NCBI RefSeq assembly: GCF_000422925.1
Contig: NZ_AUGZ01000005.1
Span: 186,001-250,000, forward strand
DNA from: Paludibacterium yongneupense DSM 18731
GTDB taxonomy: Bacteria; Pseudomonadota; Gammaproteobacteria; Burkholderiales; Chromobacteriaceae
DNA: 64,000 nt
Direction of reading: 5' to 3'
In this document: positions 54,893-64,000 of the stretch, piece by piece
How positions within the stretch are numbered: the stretch's first letter is position 1
Layout of the letters: the number at the start of each line of letters is the position of its first letter
Made by a program: the position numbers and the translations under genes
Notes under the pieces: model-generated
Database searches by the model: none
Told to the model about the DNA's origin: nothing
What the model saw: the letters and a program-made list of their open reading frames with translations, nothing else

Positions 54893-55444
54893 ATGCGCTT
54901 GCCCGTCGAACTCGCTCACGCCTACCGTCTACTCAACCACGGGCCGACCACGTTGATCAGTGCCGCGCATGGCGGCGTACAAAACGTCATGGCCGCCGCC
55001 TGGGTCATGCCGCTGGACTTCGAACCGCCCAAAGTCCTCGCCGTCATCGATAAACAATCGTTCACGCGCAGCTTGATCGACGCATCGGGGGAATTCGCGC
55101 TCAGCCTGCCGTCGCGGGAACTGGCGGCCGCCACCGTCAACGCGGGTTCGAGCAGCGGCCGCGACGGAGACAAATTCGCCTCCAGCGGGTTGCAACCGTT
55201 CAAGGCGCAAGAGATCGCCGCGCCGCTGATCGATGGCTGCCTGGCCTGGCTCGAATGTCGCGTGATAGCAGAACCGGCCAATCAGCAACGCTACGATCTG
55301 TTCATCGCCGAAGTGGTCGCCGCCTGGGCCGATTCGAGCGTGTTCGCGGACGGACACTGGCTAATGGCGCCGGACACCCGACACACGATCCATTATGTTG
55401 CGGGCGGCCGCTTTTTCGAAACCGGAGCCGCGTTCGACGTCTGA
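54893..55444 (+). CDS. Flavin reductase family protein
   Basis: 183 residues of the FMN-binding split-barrel fold (flavin reductase/DIM6-NTAB type): GPTTLISAAHGGVQNVMAAA, VMPLDFEPPKVLAVIDKQSF and SGEFALSLPSRE. It may reduce FMN with NAD(P)H or be a related flavin protein. CCGGAG upstream. Divergent from fdhD, whose function may be unrelated. Confidence 0.87.
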   Translation: MRLPVELAHAYRLLNHGPTTLISAAHGGVQNVMAAAWVMPLDFEPPKVLAVIDKQSFTRSLIDASGEFALSLPSRELAAATVNAGSSSGRDGDKFASSGLQPFKAQEIAAPLIDGCLAWLECRVIAEPANQQRYDLFIAEVVAAWADSSVFADGHWLMAPDTRHTIHYVAGGRFFETGAAFDV

Positions 55445-55479
55445 ATGCCGCGGCCCCGCCTTGCGTCCTGCAAGCCGGC

Positions 55480-57102
55480 TCAGAGCCGGTAGCCCGCCAG
55501 CGTTTCCATCTGCAGCCGCGCCAGCGCATCCAGCCGGTTTGCGTTGGAGGCGGTCTGTTCGGCGGCGGCGCTCGACTCTTCCGACATCCGCGCCACGTTT
55601 TCCACCTGCTGCGCCAGCGCATTGCTGGCCGAACCCTGCTGAGCGATCGCGGCGGAGATCTCACGGACGCGGGCCGCCGTCTCGACCGACGCCTCGCCGA
55701 TGCGTGCGATAGCCTGCACCGCCCGATCCGAGCGCTCGACGCCACTATCGACCAGCGCAGCCGCTTCGCTCATGCGCACCGTCGCTTCCTGCGAACGTTC
55801 CGTCATGACGGCAATCGTGGCGGATATCTCGGCGGTCGATGCCGTGGTGCGCTCGGCCAGCTTGCGCACTTCATCGGCGACCACGGCGAACCCGCGCCCC
55901 TGTTCGCCCGCGCGCGCCGCTTCGATGGCGGCGTTGAGAGCCAGCAGATTGGTCTGCTCGGCGACATCGCGGATCACCCCGATGACCGCCGCCACCTTGC
56001 CGCTATCGGCCTCCAGCGCCGAGATGCATTTCGCCGATTCCGTCACGGTCCGGGCAATGCGATGGATATCCGCTATGGTCTCGCCGATCACGCGCCCCCC
56101 CTCGCTCGCATGCTGCCCGGCATCCGAGGCCAGATGGTGGGTCTGCTGCGCCTGCTCGGCCACATGGTTGATGCTGACTGTCACCTGCTCGATGCTGGCA
56201 GCCATGTGCGAGGAGGCCTCGCTCTGCACCGTCGCCGCCGACGACATCTCCGCGGCGGTGCTGGTCAGTTCCCGCGCGGCGACGGAGACCTCCCGCGATT
56301 CGGCCAGGATGCTGCGCAGATTGTCTCGCAGCCGGTCAAGCAGGTCATTGAATGCACTCGCCGTCCCCCCCAATTCATCGTTGCGCTCGATCTTGATGCG
56401 CCCGGTAAAATCGAGCGACTCGCTCACATGCCTCATGAAGTTCCGGAAGTTATTCATGCGCACGCGGATCATCCGCGCAAGCCAGTAGCCTGCGCCGCCG
56501 AAGATGGCGCAGGTCAGCAACAGAGTCAGCGACAAGCCCCACTTGCTTGCCTGATAGGCAGCCCCGTTATCGCGCCGCAGCGTATCGGCCAGGGCAAAGT
56601 TGTAATCCATATGCGTAGTCAAATCCTGGCTCAAGGCGACGGCCGTGTTGCGGAACGCGCTCGTATCGCCGATCAGCGCCATCTCCCCGGCCATGTCGTT
56701 GCGCTTGGACAGCGCGAGAATCGGGGCGATAGTGGCAAAATAGCTCTCCATATCGCTGCGATCCTTGGTCAGCATCTGGCGGTCGCTCGGATCGGAGAGC
56801 AGTTGCTTCTCGTATTGCGCCATATCCTGCTCGAAACGCTGTCGAAGGCTCGCCAAAGCGGCCTCATGCCGGTCTTTGCCCTCTACGGTCGTCGCCAGGA
56901 TATGATCCCGGACTTCAACCCGAGCCTGACTGACGACGGTGCGCGCATCGTCAAGAATCTTGACGCTGGGGATGGCGTTCCCCTGAATGAATTCAAACCG
57001 ATCCTGAGCCAGACCCAGCGACCACAGACCGTAGCCCCCCACACCCAGTAACATCAACAGCGCCAACACCACCGTCAGCGCAATCAGCTTTGCAATAGAC
57101 AT
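55480..57102 (-). CDS. Methyl-accepting chemotaxis protein
   Basis: 540 residues. TM1 about 6-28, periplasmic 4HB-type ligand domain, TM2 about 185-205, HAMP, and the signalling hairpin with [19 protein letters not shown]. The C-terminal end ([14 protein letters not shown]) has no CheR pentapeptide. GGGAAGG before the start. Third receptor in the window, of the same class as the one at 16-17.7 kb but with a different sensory part. Confidence 0.93.
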   Translation of the reverse strand: MSIAKLIALTVVLALLMLLGVGGYGLWSLGLAQDRFEFIQGNAIPSVKILDDARTVVSQARVEVRDHILATTVEGKDRHEAALASLRQRFEQDMAQYEKQLLSDPSDRQMLTKDRSDMESYFATIAPILALSKRNDMAGEMALIGDTSAFRNTAVALSQDLTTHMDYNFALADTLRRDNGAAYQASKWGLSLTLLLTCAIFGGAGYWLARMIRVRMNNFRNFMRHVSESLDFTGRIKIERNDELGGTASAFNDLLDRLRDNLRSILAESREVSVAARELTSTAAEMSSAATVQSEASSHMAASIEQVTVSINHVAEQAQQTHHLASDAGQHASEGGRVIGETIADIHRIARTVTESAKCISALEADSGKVAAVIGVIRDVAEQTNLLALNAAIEAARAGEQGRGFAVVADEVRKLAERTTASTAEISATIAVMTERSQEATVRMSEAAALVDSGVERSDRAVQAIARIGEASVETAARVREISAAIAQQGSASNALAQQVENVARMSEESSAAAEQTASNANRLDALARLQMETLAGYRL

Positions 57103-57350
57103 CGCGACCTTCCCCGTTAATTCGACCTTGTCGGTGATGACTCCGACTTATCTGCCCGCTCGGGCGGAACCCGACATAGTGAGGACTATTTAAAATTGGC
57201 GACGGATTTTCAACGTCACCCTTGATCCTGGTCAAATACCCGGGCGCCCCCACTTATGCTGCAGTGCAAAAAAAAATCTTTCCCGTCAACAGCAAGCGTC
57301 GTAACATGGAATACATGCTTATTGCCTGAATTCGGCCCGGAGGGAATCTC

Positions 57351-57605
57351 ATGTCGGAAAAAACCCATATCAGACCCGATCCCGAGGCGGCAACCCTGGG
57401 GGCTCTCGCCGCCCTGCAAGCCGCCGTGCGAGCACTGGTCATGACCCATCCCGATCAGGCCGCCCTGGCCCAGGCCTTGCGTTTCGAAAACGAAGCCACG
57501 CTGGTGCATCTGCTGTCCGGTCCGTATCGCGATACGGCACTCGAACAGTTTCAGGCCTTTGCGCAGTCGATCGATATGGACAGGCCGGGCGCCGACAAGC
57601 GATGA
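57351..57605 (+). CDS. Small hypothetical protein
   Basis: 84 residues; GGAGGG lies upstream of ATG. Acidic, helical-looking, with no signal peptide: ALAALQAAVRALVMTHPDQA then LRFENEATLVHLLSG. Not recognised. Stands between a chemoreceptor and a group of small HTH genes. Confidence 0.6.
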   Translation: MSEKTHIRPDPEAATLGALAALQAAVRALVMTHPDQAALAQALRFENEATLVHLLSGPYRDTALEQFQAFAQSIDMDRPGADKR

Positions 57606-57777
57606 TCGGCACGGTGCCATGAACACTTCATATCCATTGTCATTTATAAATATATTTAATTAAAACAAAGAACTAGAGACAAACTCATCCCGGAAAAAGG
57701 GTGTGGCCAATGCCGACAGGGGTGTAGTATTACTACCCTCGCACCGCCAGGCGGCACTACAACCGGAAGGAATCGAC

Positions 57778-57885
57778 ATGCTTGACGAGCTCGCGCAATG
57801 GCTGGAAGCGCAGAATGAGGGGCGTGCCGCCCTCGACGACGCTCATGGAGATGGACTCTGTCCGTTGATCGGCGACGAAATCTGA
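57778..57885 (+). CDS. Very small hypothetical protein (35 aa)
   Basis: MLDELAQWLEAQNEGRAALD and a short acidic tail. GGAAGGA lies six bases before ATG, which is good support for translation. It is 70 bases before an XRE regulator start. Could be a small regulator partner; nothing is known. Confidence 0.5.
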   Translation: MLDELAQWLEAQNEGRAALDDAHGDGLCPLIGDEI

Positions 57886-57955
57886 CCACTGCGGCAGCGG
57901 CCCGCCCCGGCCGGACCCCGGGCCGCCCGACATGACTCACGACGTGCCATGCGCC

Positions 57956-58330
57956 ATGAATACTTTGGGAAATCGTATCCGCTGGGTACGCGAGCGGGAA
58001 GGAATCAGCCAGCAGATGCTGGCTGACGCTGTCGGCGTCTCGCGGGCGGCGGTCTCACAGTGGGAAAACGGGCAGACCAAGGGGCTGCGACCGGAGAATC
58101 TGATCGCGGTCGCAGAACAACTCAATTCGGGCATCCGCTGGCTGGTGCTCGGCGAAGGCGACAGCAGTCCGCCTTCCGCGCCTCCCACCGCTCCCCACGC
58201 GGGGGAGCTCGACCAGCTGCTAGAGACGCTAAGACAGGCCTACCGCAAAGGACAGCTCACCCCGGACATGATTCGCGCCCTCGATCTTCTATGCAGCAGC
58301 TTGCCCGGCAGGATGCGCGGTCGGCGCTGA
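57956..58330 (+). CDS. XRE family transcriptional regulator
   Basis: About 124 residues from ATG 57956 (57932 is possible). The N-terminal HTH is clear: LGNRIRWVREREGISQQMLA, VGVSRAAVSQWENGQTKGLR, and then AVAEQLNSGIRWLVLGEG, a phage-repressor-like layout. The C-terminus is a Pro-rich linker and a helical segment. No phage genes adjoin. Confidence 0.85.
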   Translation: MNTLGNRIRWVREREGISQQMLADAVGVSRAAVSQWENGQTKGLRPENLIAVAEQLNSGIRWLVLGEGDSSPPSAPPTAPHAGELDQLLETLRQAYRKGQLTPDMIRALDLLCSSLPGRMRGRR

Positions 58331-58544
58331 AGCCGCCCTGCCCCTGCACCGGCACGGTAAAGTCGCCACAGTAAGAATACTGACGTAAAGGTCGGAAACC
58401 GCCATGCCTGCTTGACAGAAAAATAAAAAAAAAACATTCTCTCCGAATGCCAGTCTGCACTCAGTCCTCTACCGTGACGACAGCGCCGGCGGGCCCTTCC
58501 TGATTCGCGCCATTCCGGCGTCGGCACCGCCATGGAGAACACCC

Positions 58545-58805
58545 ATGGACACGTCAAGCTTTATGGAGCGTCGACTCCTGTTCCAGGCGCGCGATCTGCG
58601 GGGGCTGCGCAAATGCACGCAGCTGTCGCAGGCGCGATTCTGGCAAATGCTGGGCATCACGCAGCCGACCGGCAGCCGCTACGAAGCCGGTGCGCGCGTC
58701 CCTTCGCTCGTGCTCGACCTGTTACGTCTGCTGCACGTCGAAGGCATCGATATCCGCCACCTGCAACGCGAAGAAGTCCCGCAGCACAGGGTACGAAAAC
58801 GCTGA
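58545..58805 (+). CDS. Small HTH-like protein
   Basis: 86 residues with GGAG upstream. Short HTH pattern: ARDLRGLRKCTQLSQARFWQ, then ITQPTGSRYEAGARVPSLVL. This is typical of small XRE-like helper proteins. Second HTH gene in a row. No partner operon. Confidence 0.7.
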   Translation: MDTSSFMERRLLFQARDLRGLRKCTQLSQARFWQMLGITQPTGSRYEAGARVPSLVLDLLRLLHVEGIDIRHLQREEVPQHRVRKR

Positions 58806-58810
58806 GATAC

Positions 58811-59152
58811 TCACGCCGCAGGCAGGCACACCGTCCAGTCGTTCTCTCCGACCGACAGGTAACAGGCCAGCCTCCAGACCGATGCCTCGTCCGGCCATGT
58901 TTCCTGCGCGGCGGCGTCAGCGGCGATCACGCCCGCACGCAATAGCACATTGCGCTCCTTGCGCTGGACACGCTGCGTCGCAGGCTGTCCGGCGTGATGC
59001 ACGCGCACCCGACACGTGCCGCACGTACCTTGCCCGCAGCGCCAGTGCAGCGCGACATCGTTCCGTCGCGCCACATCGAGCAGCAGCTCGCCGGCCTCCG
59101 CGTCTATCACGGCCAGCGTCTGCCCGTCCCGCTCGAAGCGTATCCGCGGCAT
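58811..59152 (-). CDS. 2Fe-2S ferredoxin
   Basis: 113 residues from ATG 59152, just after the moeA stop. Four Cys of the plant-type cluster: RCGQGTCGTCRVRV and a fourth in WRLACYLSV. A one-domain electron carrier. Lies directly downstream of moeA on the same strand, a pairing that may link to a molybdoenzyme. A longer frame start at 59191 overlaps moeA. Confidence 0.88.
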   Translation of the reverse strand: MPRIRFERDGQTLAVIDAEAGELLLDVARRNDVALHWRCGQGTCGTCRVRVHHAGQPATQRVQRKERNVLLRAGVIAADAAAQETWPDEASVWRLACYLSVGENDWTVCLPAA

Positions 59153-59153
59153 A

Positions 59154-60356
59154 TCAGCGCCCGAAGGGCAGATAATCCACGCTGTCGCCAAAGGCGATCG
59201 CCCGTCCCGGAGGCACCCGCGCCAGACCGTCGGCCCAGGCGCAGGACGTCAGTACACCCGACCCTTGCTGTGGATACAGCTCGAGCCGGAACTCGCCGCC
59301 GCTTCCGACCTTGCGCACCCGCAGGAATTCCTCGCGCCTGGCATCGGGTCGCGGCCAGTCGAAGGCGGCCGGGTACGGCGTCATGACCAGTCCCTCGGCG
59401 ACGGCACGACCGCTGCGCCGGGCAAGCACATCGCGCACCAGCACCTGCCAGGTCACAAAACCGGAAACCGGATTGCCGGGCAGACCGAAAAAGGCGGCCG
59501 AGCCGATGGAGCCCGCCGCCAGAGGCTTCCCGGGCTTGAGCGCGAGCTTCCATAGCATCAGTTCGCCTTCGGCCTTCAGTGCGGCTCTGACGTGATCTTC
59601 CTCACCCATCGAAACGCCACCGCAGGTCATGACCACATCGGCTTCGCGCGCGGCGGCCTGCAACGCCTGCCGCGTGGCTGCAAGTGAATCGGGTACGATA
59701 CCGAGGTCTTCGACCCGATACCCTTCGGCCTGCAGTGCCGCCACCAACCAATAACGGTTGGAGTTGTAGATCTGACCGCTGCCGACGACCGCACCGGGTT
59801 CGACCAGTTCGTCGCCGGTGAAAAAAACAGCGACGCGCAGCGGACGCAACACGTCGAGGCTGGCCACGCCGAGTGAGGCGGCCAGGCCCAGGTCAGCCGC
59901 TCCCACGACGCGGCCGGCCTCGATCGCGACCCGGCCGCACGCGATATCCTCGCCCGCGCGGCGAATATTGGCACCGATGGCGGCAGGAGTCGTGATACGC
60001 ACCCGTCCCGCATCGTCTACATGACAGTGCTCCTGCATCACCACGCAATCCGCCCCCTCTGGCAGCATGGCTCCGGTAAAGATGCGCGCGGCGGTCCCGG
60101 CTTCGAGCGGCACGGGAACGCTGCCGGCGGGAATGCGCTGACTGATAGGCAGTGTGAGTGCGGCATCGCAGGCACGGATGGCATAGCCATCCATGGCACT
60201 ATTATCGTGAGGGGGGACGGCTAACCCGGCGACTACGGACCGGGCCAGAATGCGGCCCGGCGCTTGCAGCAGGGGGACCGTCTCGGTTTGGCCGACCGGC
60301 TCGGCCTGCCGCAGCAAGCTTTCGCGAGCGGCGGAAAGAGTCATGAATTGTTGCAT
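59154..60356 (-). CDS. moeA: Molybdopterin molybdenumtransferase MoeA
   Basis: 400 residues. Domain motifs: VPPHDNSAMDGYAIRA, TGAMLPEGADCVVMQE, GRILARSVV, FTGDELVEPG, MTCGGVSMGEEDHVRAAL and FGLPGNPVSGFV. Inserts Mo into molybdopterin. No strong ribosome site is visible. The ferredoxin gene follows. Separate from the moa/mob operon at 23-26 kb. Confidence 0.95.
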   Translation of the reverse strand: MQQFMTLSAARESLLRQAEPVGQTETVPLLQAPGRILARSVVAGLAVPPHDNSAMDGYAIRACDAALTLPISQRIPAGSVPVPLEAGTAARIFTGAMLPEGADCVVMQEHCHVDDAGRVRITTPAAIGANIRRAGEDIACGRVAIEAGRVVGAADLGLAASLGVASLDVLRPLRVAVFFTGDELVEPGAVVGSGQIYNSNRYWLVAALQAEGYRVEDLGIVPDSLAATRQALQAAAREADVVMTCGGVSMGEEDHVRAALKAEGELMLWKLALKPGKPLAAGSIGSAAFFGLPGNPVSGFVTWQVLVRDVLARRSGRAVAEGLVMTPYPAAFDWPRPDARREEFLRVRKVGSGGEFRLELYPQQGSGVLTSCAWADGLARVPPGRAIAFGDSVDYLPFGR

Positions 60357-60379
60357 GGGGGTATGCGCAGCGCGCCGGT

Positions 60380-60601
60380 TCAGGCCGCTCGTGGCGCCAG
60401 GCTGGCGCGCTGCGGGCTAGGCTCCTCTTCGAATCGTTTCCAGTCGACAACCATGGCTTGCGTCAAGCCGCAATCCTCCGCCAGCTGGGCTTCTATTTCT
60501 TCCAGTACCTGATGACAATGAATCGTGCCGGCCAGCACGACTTCGGCCCGTCGCATGACACTATCGTCAGGCGTGACAAACCAAATGCAATAGCGATTCA
60601 T
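60380..60601 (-). CDS. Small hypothetical protein
   Basis: 73 residues, MNRYCIWFVTPDDSVMRRAE then VLAGTIHCHQVLEEIEAQL. A GGGAGAG lies ten bases upstream of ATG. Looks protein-like and is upstream of moeA on the same strand. No known family. Could be linked with MoeA function; this is only proximity. Confidence 0.6.
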   Translation of the reverse strand: MNRYCIWFVTPDDSVMRRAEVVLAGTIHCHQVLEEIEAQLAEDCGLTQAMVVDWKRFEEEPSPQRASLAPRAA

Positions 60602-60680
60602 GAGTCTACTCTCCCGGCGAACTCGGACGCGACAAGCGCCACGTATAAATATCGCCGCAATTGCATCGACTCAGCAAGCA

Positions 60681-61268
60681 TTACCTGACAAGCAAGGACG
60701 CGATCGCGTCCCACGCGACCCGTTTTTCGGCAAGAGGCCGCGCATGGGCAGGGCTGGACGATGGCAGATTGACGATGCGATAGGCGCTCCCCAAGGGCCC
60801 CAGCTGCTTCATCCCCAGCCTGGCGGCCGTGGCTCCATTGAAAGCGATGGCGGAAAGTTCCGGCAGCGAACGGACGAATGCGGCCAGCTCGTTGCCGCTG
60901 GCGGCGCGAATGCGGCAGTCCAGGCTGCCTTCACGCCGGGCTTCGGCCACGACATCCCATAAGCCGACGCCGCGGGAAAGCAGAAACTCGAGACGGCAAG
61001 CATAGTCGAGCGCCGCCAGATCGGCGCCGAGTGCAAAGCCGAGCAGCGTCCAGAACCGATTCTGACGATGGGCATAGTATTGATTCTGTGCAAGCGAACG
61101 CTCGCCGGGGAGGCTGCCCAGAATCAGCAGCCGGGTGTGCGCATCGACGACAGGCGGAAAGCAGCGCTTGACGCCGCCCGCGTCGCGTCCGCCGCCGGGC
61201 GTCAGAACAGCTGCCCCTGCTGTCGCGCAAGCCAGGCTCGCACCGGGCCGAACGTCTTGCGGTGCCAT
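60681..61268 (-). CDS. DNA-deoxyinosine glycosylase (UDG family 6-like)
   Basis: 195 residues from the nearest in-frame ATG (61268), which lies inside the rnhB end; the domain itself begins about 30 residues later. The pattern [25 protein letters not shown] with [18 protein letters not shown] and [13 protein letters not shown] and [10 protein letters not shown] is typical of the uracil-DNA-glycosylase superfamily family that removes hypoxanthine. The annotated start is uncertain. Confidence 0.8.
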   Translation of the reverse strand: MAPQDVRPGASLACATAGAAVLTPGGGRDAGGVKRCFPPVVDAHTRLLILGSLPGERSLAQNQYYAHRQNRFWTLLGFALGADLAALDYACRLEFLLSRGVGLWDVVAEARREGSLDCRIRAASGNELAAFVRSLPELSAIAFNGATAARLGMKQLGPLGSAYRIVNLPSSSPAHARPLAEKRVAWDAIASLLVR

Positions 61269-61792
61269 TCTCCCAGCACGCCGTGCGCCTCGATCGCGGC
61301 CAGGTGTTCGGCAGTGGGATAGCCTTTGTGCCGGGCAAAACCGTAGACGGGAAATTGCACATCCAGCGCGACCATCGCCGCATCGCGCGCCGTCTTGGCC
61401 AGGATGGAAGCCGCCGAAATCTCGGCCACGGTGGCATCGCCCTTGACAATGGCCCGGGCGGGAATCCGCAGTCCCTTGGGCACGCGGTTGCCATCGATCA
61501 ACGCTTCGTCGGCCGCCGGCGACAACCCCGCGATGGCCCGGCTCATCGCCAGCATGCTGGCATGCAGGATATTGAGCCTGTCGATTTCCTCCACGCTGGC
61601 CTCGGCGATGCACCATGCGAGCGCGTCGCGACGGATGATGAGCGCAAGTTCGTCGCGACGCGATGCGGACAGGACTTTGGAGTCGGCCAACCCCGGGATC
61701 GCGCGCGCCGGGTCGAGGATGACCGCGGCGGCGAATACCGCGCCGGCCAGCGGCCCCCTGCCCGCCTCGTCCGCGCCGCAGACCCGGCTCAT
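61202..61792 (-). CDS. rnhB: Ribonuclease HII
   Basis: 196 residues from ATG 61792, overlapping the lpxB stop (ATGA). Catalytic acidic residues in [14 protein letters not shown], then [13 protein letters not shown] and IDGNRVP. A type 2 RNase H that cleaves RNA primers and single ribonucleotides in DNA. The Ala/Arg-rich upstream frame is the antisense/shadow of lpxB. Confidence 0.95.
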   Translation of the reverse strand: MSRVCGADEAGRGPLAGAVFAAAVILDPARAIPGLADSKVLSASRRDELALIIRRDALAWCIAEASVEEIDRLNILHASMLAMSRAIAGLSPAADEALIDGNRVPKGLRIPARAIVKGDATVAEISAASILAKTARDAAMVALDVQFPVYGFARHKGYPTAEHLAAIEAHGVLGEWHRKTFGPVRAWLARQQGQLF

Positions 61793-62958
61793 CGCCGCAC
61801 CATGTCCAGCACGGCCTCCGCCGCCAGCGCGTCGGTGTCCTGACGCAGCTCCAGATGCAGTTCGGCAAACAATTTGGCCAGCGCGCGCTGCCCGTCCTTG
61901 TCGTGGTACAGGCGTATCATCTCGGCGGCCAGCTTCTCGGGAGTGGCGTCTTTCTGCAGCAACTCGGGCACCACCTTGCGTCCGCACAGCACATTGGGCA
62001 GTCCGACATAGGGTGAGCGTATCTTGCGCTTCACCCACTGATAGGTCAGGCTGGACAGCTTGTAGCTGATGACCATGGACCGCTTGGCCAGTGCGACCTC
62101 CAGCGTCGCCGTACCGCTGGCGACCAGCACCACGTCGCTGGCGATCACCGCCATCTGCGCATGACCGAACAGTTTTCGCAGCGGCAGCTCCCAAGCCTTG
62201 TGCCGTGTCAGGATCTGTTCGAACCGGTCGCGCGTCGCACGCGTCGCCAAAGGCACCACGAACTGGGCATCGGGAAACGTTTCCAGCAGCAGGCGTGCCG
62301 TTTCGATGCAGATAGGGGCCATGAAGTCGATTTCACTGAGTCGGCTTCCTGGAAGCAACGCGAACACCGGCACATCGCGCGGAAGGGCGAGCTGATCGCG
62401 CATCGCATCGCGGTCGGGTTCCAGCGGAATCTCGCTGGCCAGAGGATGACCGACAAAAGTCGCCGGCACTCCGCCCCACCTGTAGATGTCCGGCTCCATC
62501 GGAAACAGGCATAGCATATGCGAGACGGAACGGTTCATCTTGCGCACCCGCTCCGGACGCCAGGCCCAAACCGAGGGACTGACATAATGAACGGTCGGAA
62601 TGCCGGCGTTTTTCAGCCCCTCTTCCAGCTTCAGATTGAAGTCGGGCGCATCGACGCCGATGAACACATCCGGCCGCTGCGACAACAGGGTCGAACGCAG
62701 ATGACGACGCAGGCGCAGCAAGCCCGGAAGATGGCGCAGAACTTCGGTCAGTCCGCGAACGGCCAGACGTTCTTGCGGCACGATGGAGTTGAAGCCGCGC
62801 GACAGCATGCGCGGACCGCCTATGCCGGCAAATTCGATATCCGGGTAGCGTGCCGTCAAAGCATCCATCAGGCTCGCCCCAAGTACATCGCCGGAGGCTT
62901 CGCCGGCAACCATGGCGATTTTCAGACTTTCTGCTCGGGAAAACAGGATCTCTGGCAT
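61789..62958 (-). CDS. lpxB: Lipid-A-disaccharide synthase LpxB
   Basis: 389 residues. GT19 signatures: [54 protein letters not shown] and [10 protein letters not shown]. It condenses UDP-diacylglucosamine and lipid X. Two bases after lpxA. Membrane-peripheral. Confidence 0.96.
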   Translation of the reverse strand: MPEILFSRAESLKIAMVAGEASGDVLGASLMDALTARYPDIEFAGIGGPRMLSRGFNSIVPQERLAVRGLTEVLRHLPGLLRLRRHLRSTLLSQRPDVFIGVDAPDFNLKLEEGLKNAGIPTVHYVSPSVWAWRPERVRKMNRSVSHMLCLFPMEPDIYRWGGVPATFVGHPLASEIPLEPDRDAMRDQLALPRDVPVFALLPGSRLSEIDFMAPICIETARLLLETFPDAQFVVPLATRATRDRFEQILTRHKAWELPLRKLFGHAQMAVIASDVVLVASGTATLEVALAKRSMVISYKLSSLTYQWVKRKIRSPYVGLPNVLCGRKVVPELLQKDATPEKLAAEMIRLYHDKDGQRALAKLFAELHLELRQDTDALAAEAVLDMVRR

Positions 62959-62960
62959 GT

Positions 62961-63734
62961 TTAACGAATGATGCCTCGCTCGGAGCGGTCAAAAAACCGC
63001 AGAAAAGGCTCGAGTTCGACGCTGCTGGCGGCTTGCTCGCGAATGGCCGCTTTGGCATCGTCGTAGCTCAAGCCCTGGCGATAGAGCGCCTTGTAAGCCG
63101 TGCGGATGGAGCGGATCGCCGCCGCGTCGAAACCGCGTCGCTTGAGCCCCTCGGCATTGATGCCGGTCGGAACCGCGCGATTGCCGTGCGCCATCACGAA
63201 GGGAGGAATATCCTGCGCCACCGCGCTGGCAAAGGCCGTCATCGCATGTTCGCCGATGATGACAAACTGGTGGACACTGGTAAACCCGCCCAGAATGACC
63301 CAGTCGCCGACCCGGACATGCCCGGCCAGCGTCGCATTGTTCGCCATGATGGTATGGTCGCCGACCTGGCAGTCATGGGCGATGTGAACATAGGCCATGA
63401 TCCAGTTGTCGTTGCCCATGCGCGTCACGCCCACATCCTGCGCGGTCCCGATGCTGAAGGTGCAGAACTCGCGGATGGTGTTGTTGTCGCCGATTTCGAG
63501 CCGGGTAGGTTCTCCCGCATACTTCTTGTCCTGCGGTACGGCACCCAGCGAGCAGAACTGGAAAATACGATTGTTCTTGCCGATGCGGGTATGCCCCTCG
63601 ATCACCACATGCGGGCCGATCCAGCTGCCGCTGTCGATTTCGACATCGGGTCCGATGATCGAATAGGCGCCGACTTCCACATCCGGCGCCAGGCGCGCCT
63701 TCGTATCAACAATAGCGGTCGGATGAATCGCCAT
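62961..63734 (-). CDS. lpxA: UDP-N-acetylglucosamine acyltransferase LpxA
   Basis: 257 residues from ATG 63734. Left-handed beta-helix hexapeptide repeats: IHPTAIVDTKARLAPDVEVG and onward. The catalytic His is in VHIAHDCQVGDHTIM. First step of lipid A synthesis, using hydroxyacyl-ACP. Overlaps with the fabZ end are a few bases. Confidence 0.96.
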   Translation of the reverse strand: MAIHPTAIVDTKARLAPDVEVGAYSIIGPDVEIDSGSWIGPHVVIEGHTRIGKNNRIFQFCSLGAVPQDKKYAGEPTRLEIGDNNTIREFCTFSIGTAQDVGVTRMGNDNWIMAYVHIAHDCQVGDHTIMANNATLAGHVRVGDWVILGGFTSVHQFVIIGEHAMTAFASAVAQDIPPFVMAHGNRAVPTGINAEGLKRRGFDAAAIRSIRTAYKALYRQGLSYDDAKAAIREQAASSVELEPFLRFFDRSERGIIR

Positions 63735-63736
63735 GG

Positions 63737-64000
63737 TCACACCTCGCGTTTGGCGCACATGATCTCGGCTTCGCACGCCACCTGGCCGTCGACCAGGGCG
63801 CGCGCCGCGTACTTCGCGATCCCGCGCCTGGAGTTGATTTGCTCGACTTCGAGGATCAACTGGTCTCCCGGCAGCACCTGGCGTTTGAAGCGAGCCTTGT
63901 CGATGCCGACGAAAAAGTAGAGTTCGTTTTCTTTGCGCTCGCCCTGGCTGCGGATGGACAGCACTCCGGCCGCCTGCGCCAGAGCCTCGATGATCAGCAC
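63737..64000 (-). CDS. fabZ: 3-hydroxyacyl-ACP dehydratase FabZ, cut by window edge
   Basis: The C-terminal 87 residues only; the catalytic His/Glu helix begins just at the edge ([11 protein letters not shown]). Hot-dog fold with [21 protein letters not shown] and [14 protein letters not shown]-like strands. Dehydrates hydroxyacyl-ACP in fatty acid synthesis. Precedes lpxA as in most gram-negative genomes. Confidence 0.95.
   Translation of the reverse strand: MLIIEALAQAAGVLSIRSQGERKENELYFFVGIDKARFKRQVLPGDQLILEVEQINSRRGIAKYAARALVDGQVACEAEIMCAKREV

Noticed and set aside
55255-57051. Plus-strand frame of 598 codons
   Set aside because: Antisense of the chemoreceptor gene; His/Arg-rich low-complexity product.

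Overview
This 64 kb window is chromosomal DNA from a GC-rich betaproteobacterium. It is most likely a member of Neisseriales related to Chromobacteriaceae. The best marker is a complete tmRNA gene (minus strand, 11722-12085) whose tag reads ANDETYALAA, which as I recall it is the Neisseria-type tag. The fabZ-lpxA-lpxB-rnhB order, many chemotaxis and c-di-GMP proteins, and strong Shine-Dalgarno sites fit this. No rRNA or tRNA gene and no CRISPR array was seen.

The left 12 kb is accessory. AT-rich genes for secreted or lipoprotein products (1396-2642) are followed by a TfoX C-terminal-domain protein and a small ABM-like protein. Next comes a two-gene cassette on the minus strand, 3541-4345: a HicA-like ORF with an early amber codon plus a DNA-binding partner. 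Its apparent promoter carries a 26-bp perfect palindrome. An IS66 remnant sits directly upstream, and a Phd/ParE toxin-antitoxin pair lies at 5956-6554. An island of about 4.8 kb (6910-11732) is inserted exactly at the 3' end of ssrA. It is bounded by a 12-bp duplication of the tmRNA 3' end, and what looks like the original ssrA terminator is stranded on its far side. The island holds two exported proteins, a deleted IS5-family element, three small proteins of unknown function and an integrase lacking its catalytic half.

From 12 kb on, the DNA looks like core chromosome with many small regulator-target units: GlxA/AraC with an isochorismatase-like hydrolase; a TetR gene divergent from an NTF2-like gene with two operator-like palindromes; a WYL regulator with a VOC protein and a 27-bp palindrome; and an ArsR/BigR-like repressor with PmpA/PmpB sulfur-transport genes and an AT-rich palindrome. 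A compact molybdenum cofactor operon (moaA-mobB-moaD-moaE-mobA) follows. moeA with a ferredoxin gene, and fdhD, lie further right.

The middle holds an operon of LuxR-type response regulator, large hybrid kinase and HD-GYP phosphodiesterase, then a YegD-like Hsp70, guaC, an orphan ParA, a dienelactone hydrolase, a fluoride riboswitch with a CLC-F antiporter gene, infA and gapA. The right part carries a secreted phospholipase C/acid phosphatase, an orphan holin-like pair, a Nudix protein with a degenerate active-site box, a GGDEF-EAL protein, a YcaQ glycosylase, cstA with its ybdD partner, a DUF445 protein and two chemoreceptors (a third lies at 16 kb). The window ends in the lipid A/fatty acid cluster, with fabZ cut by the right edge.
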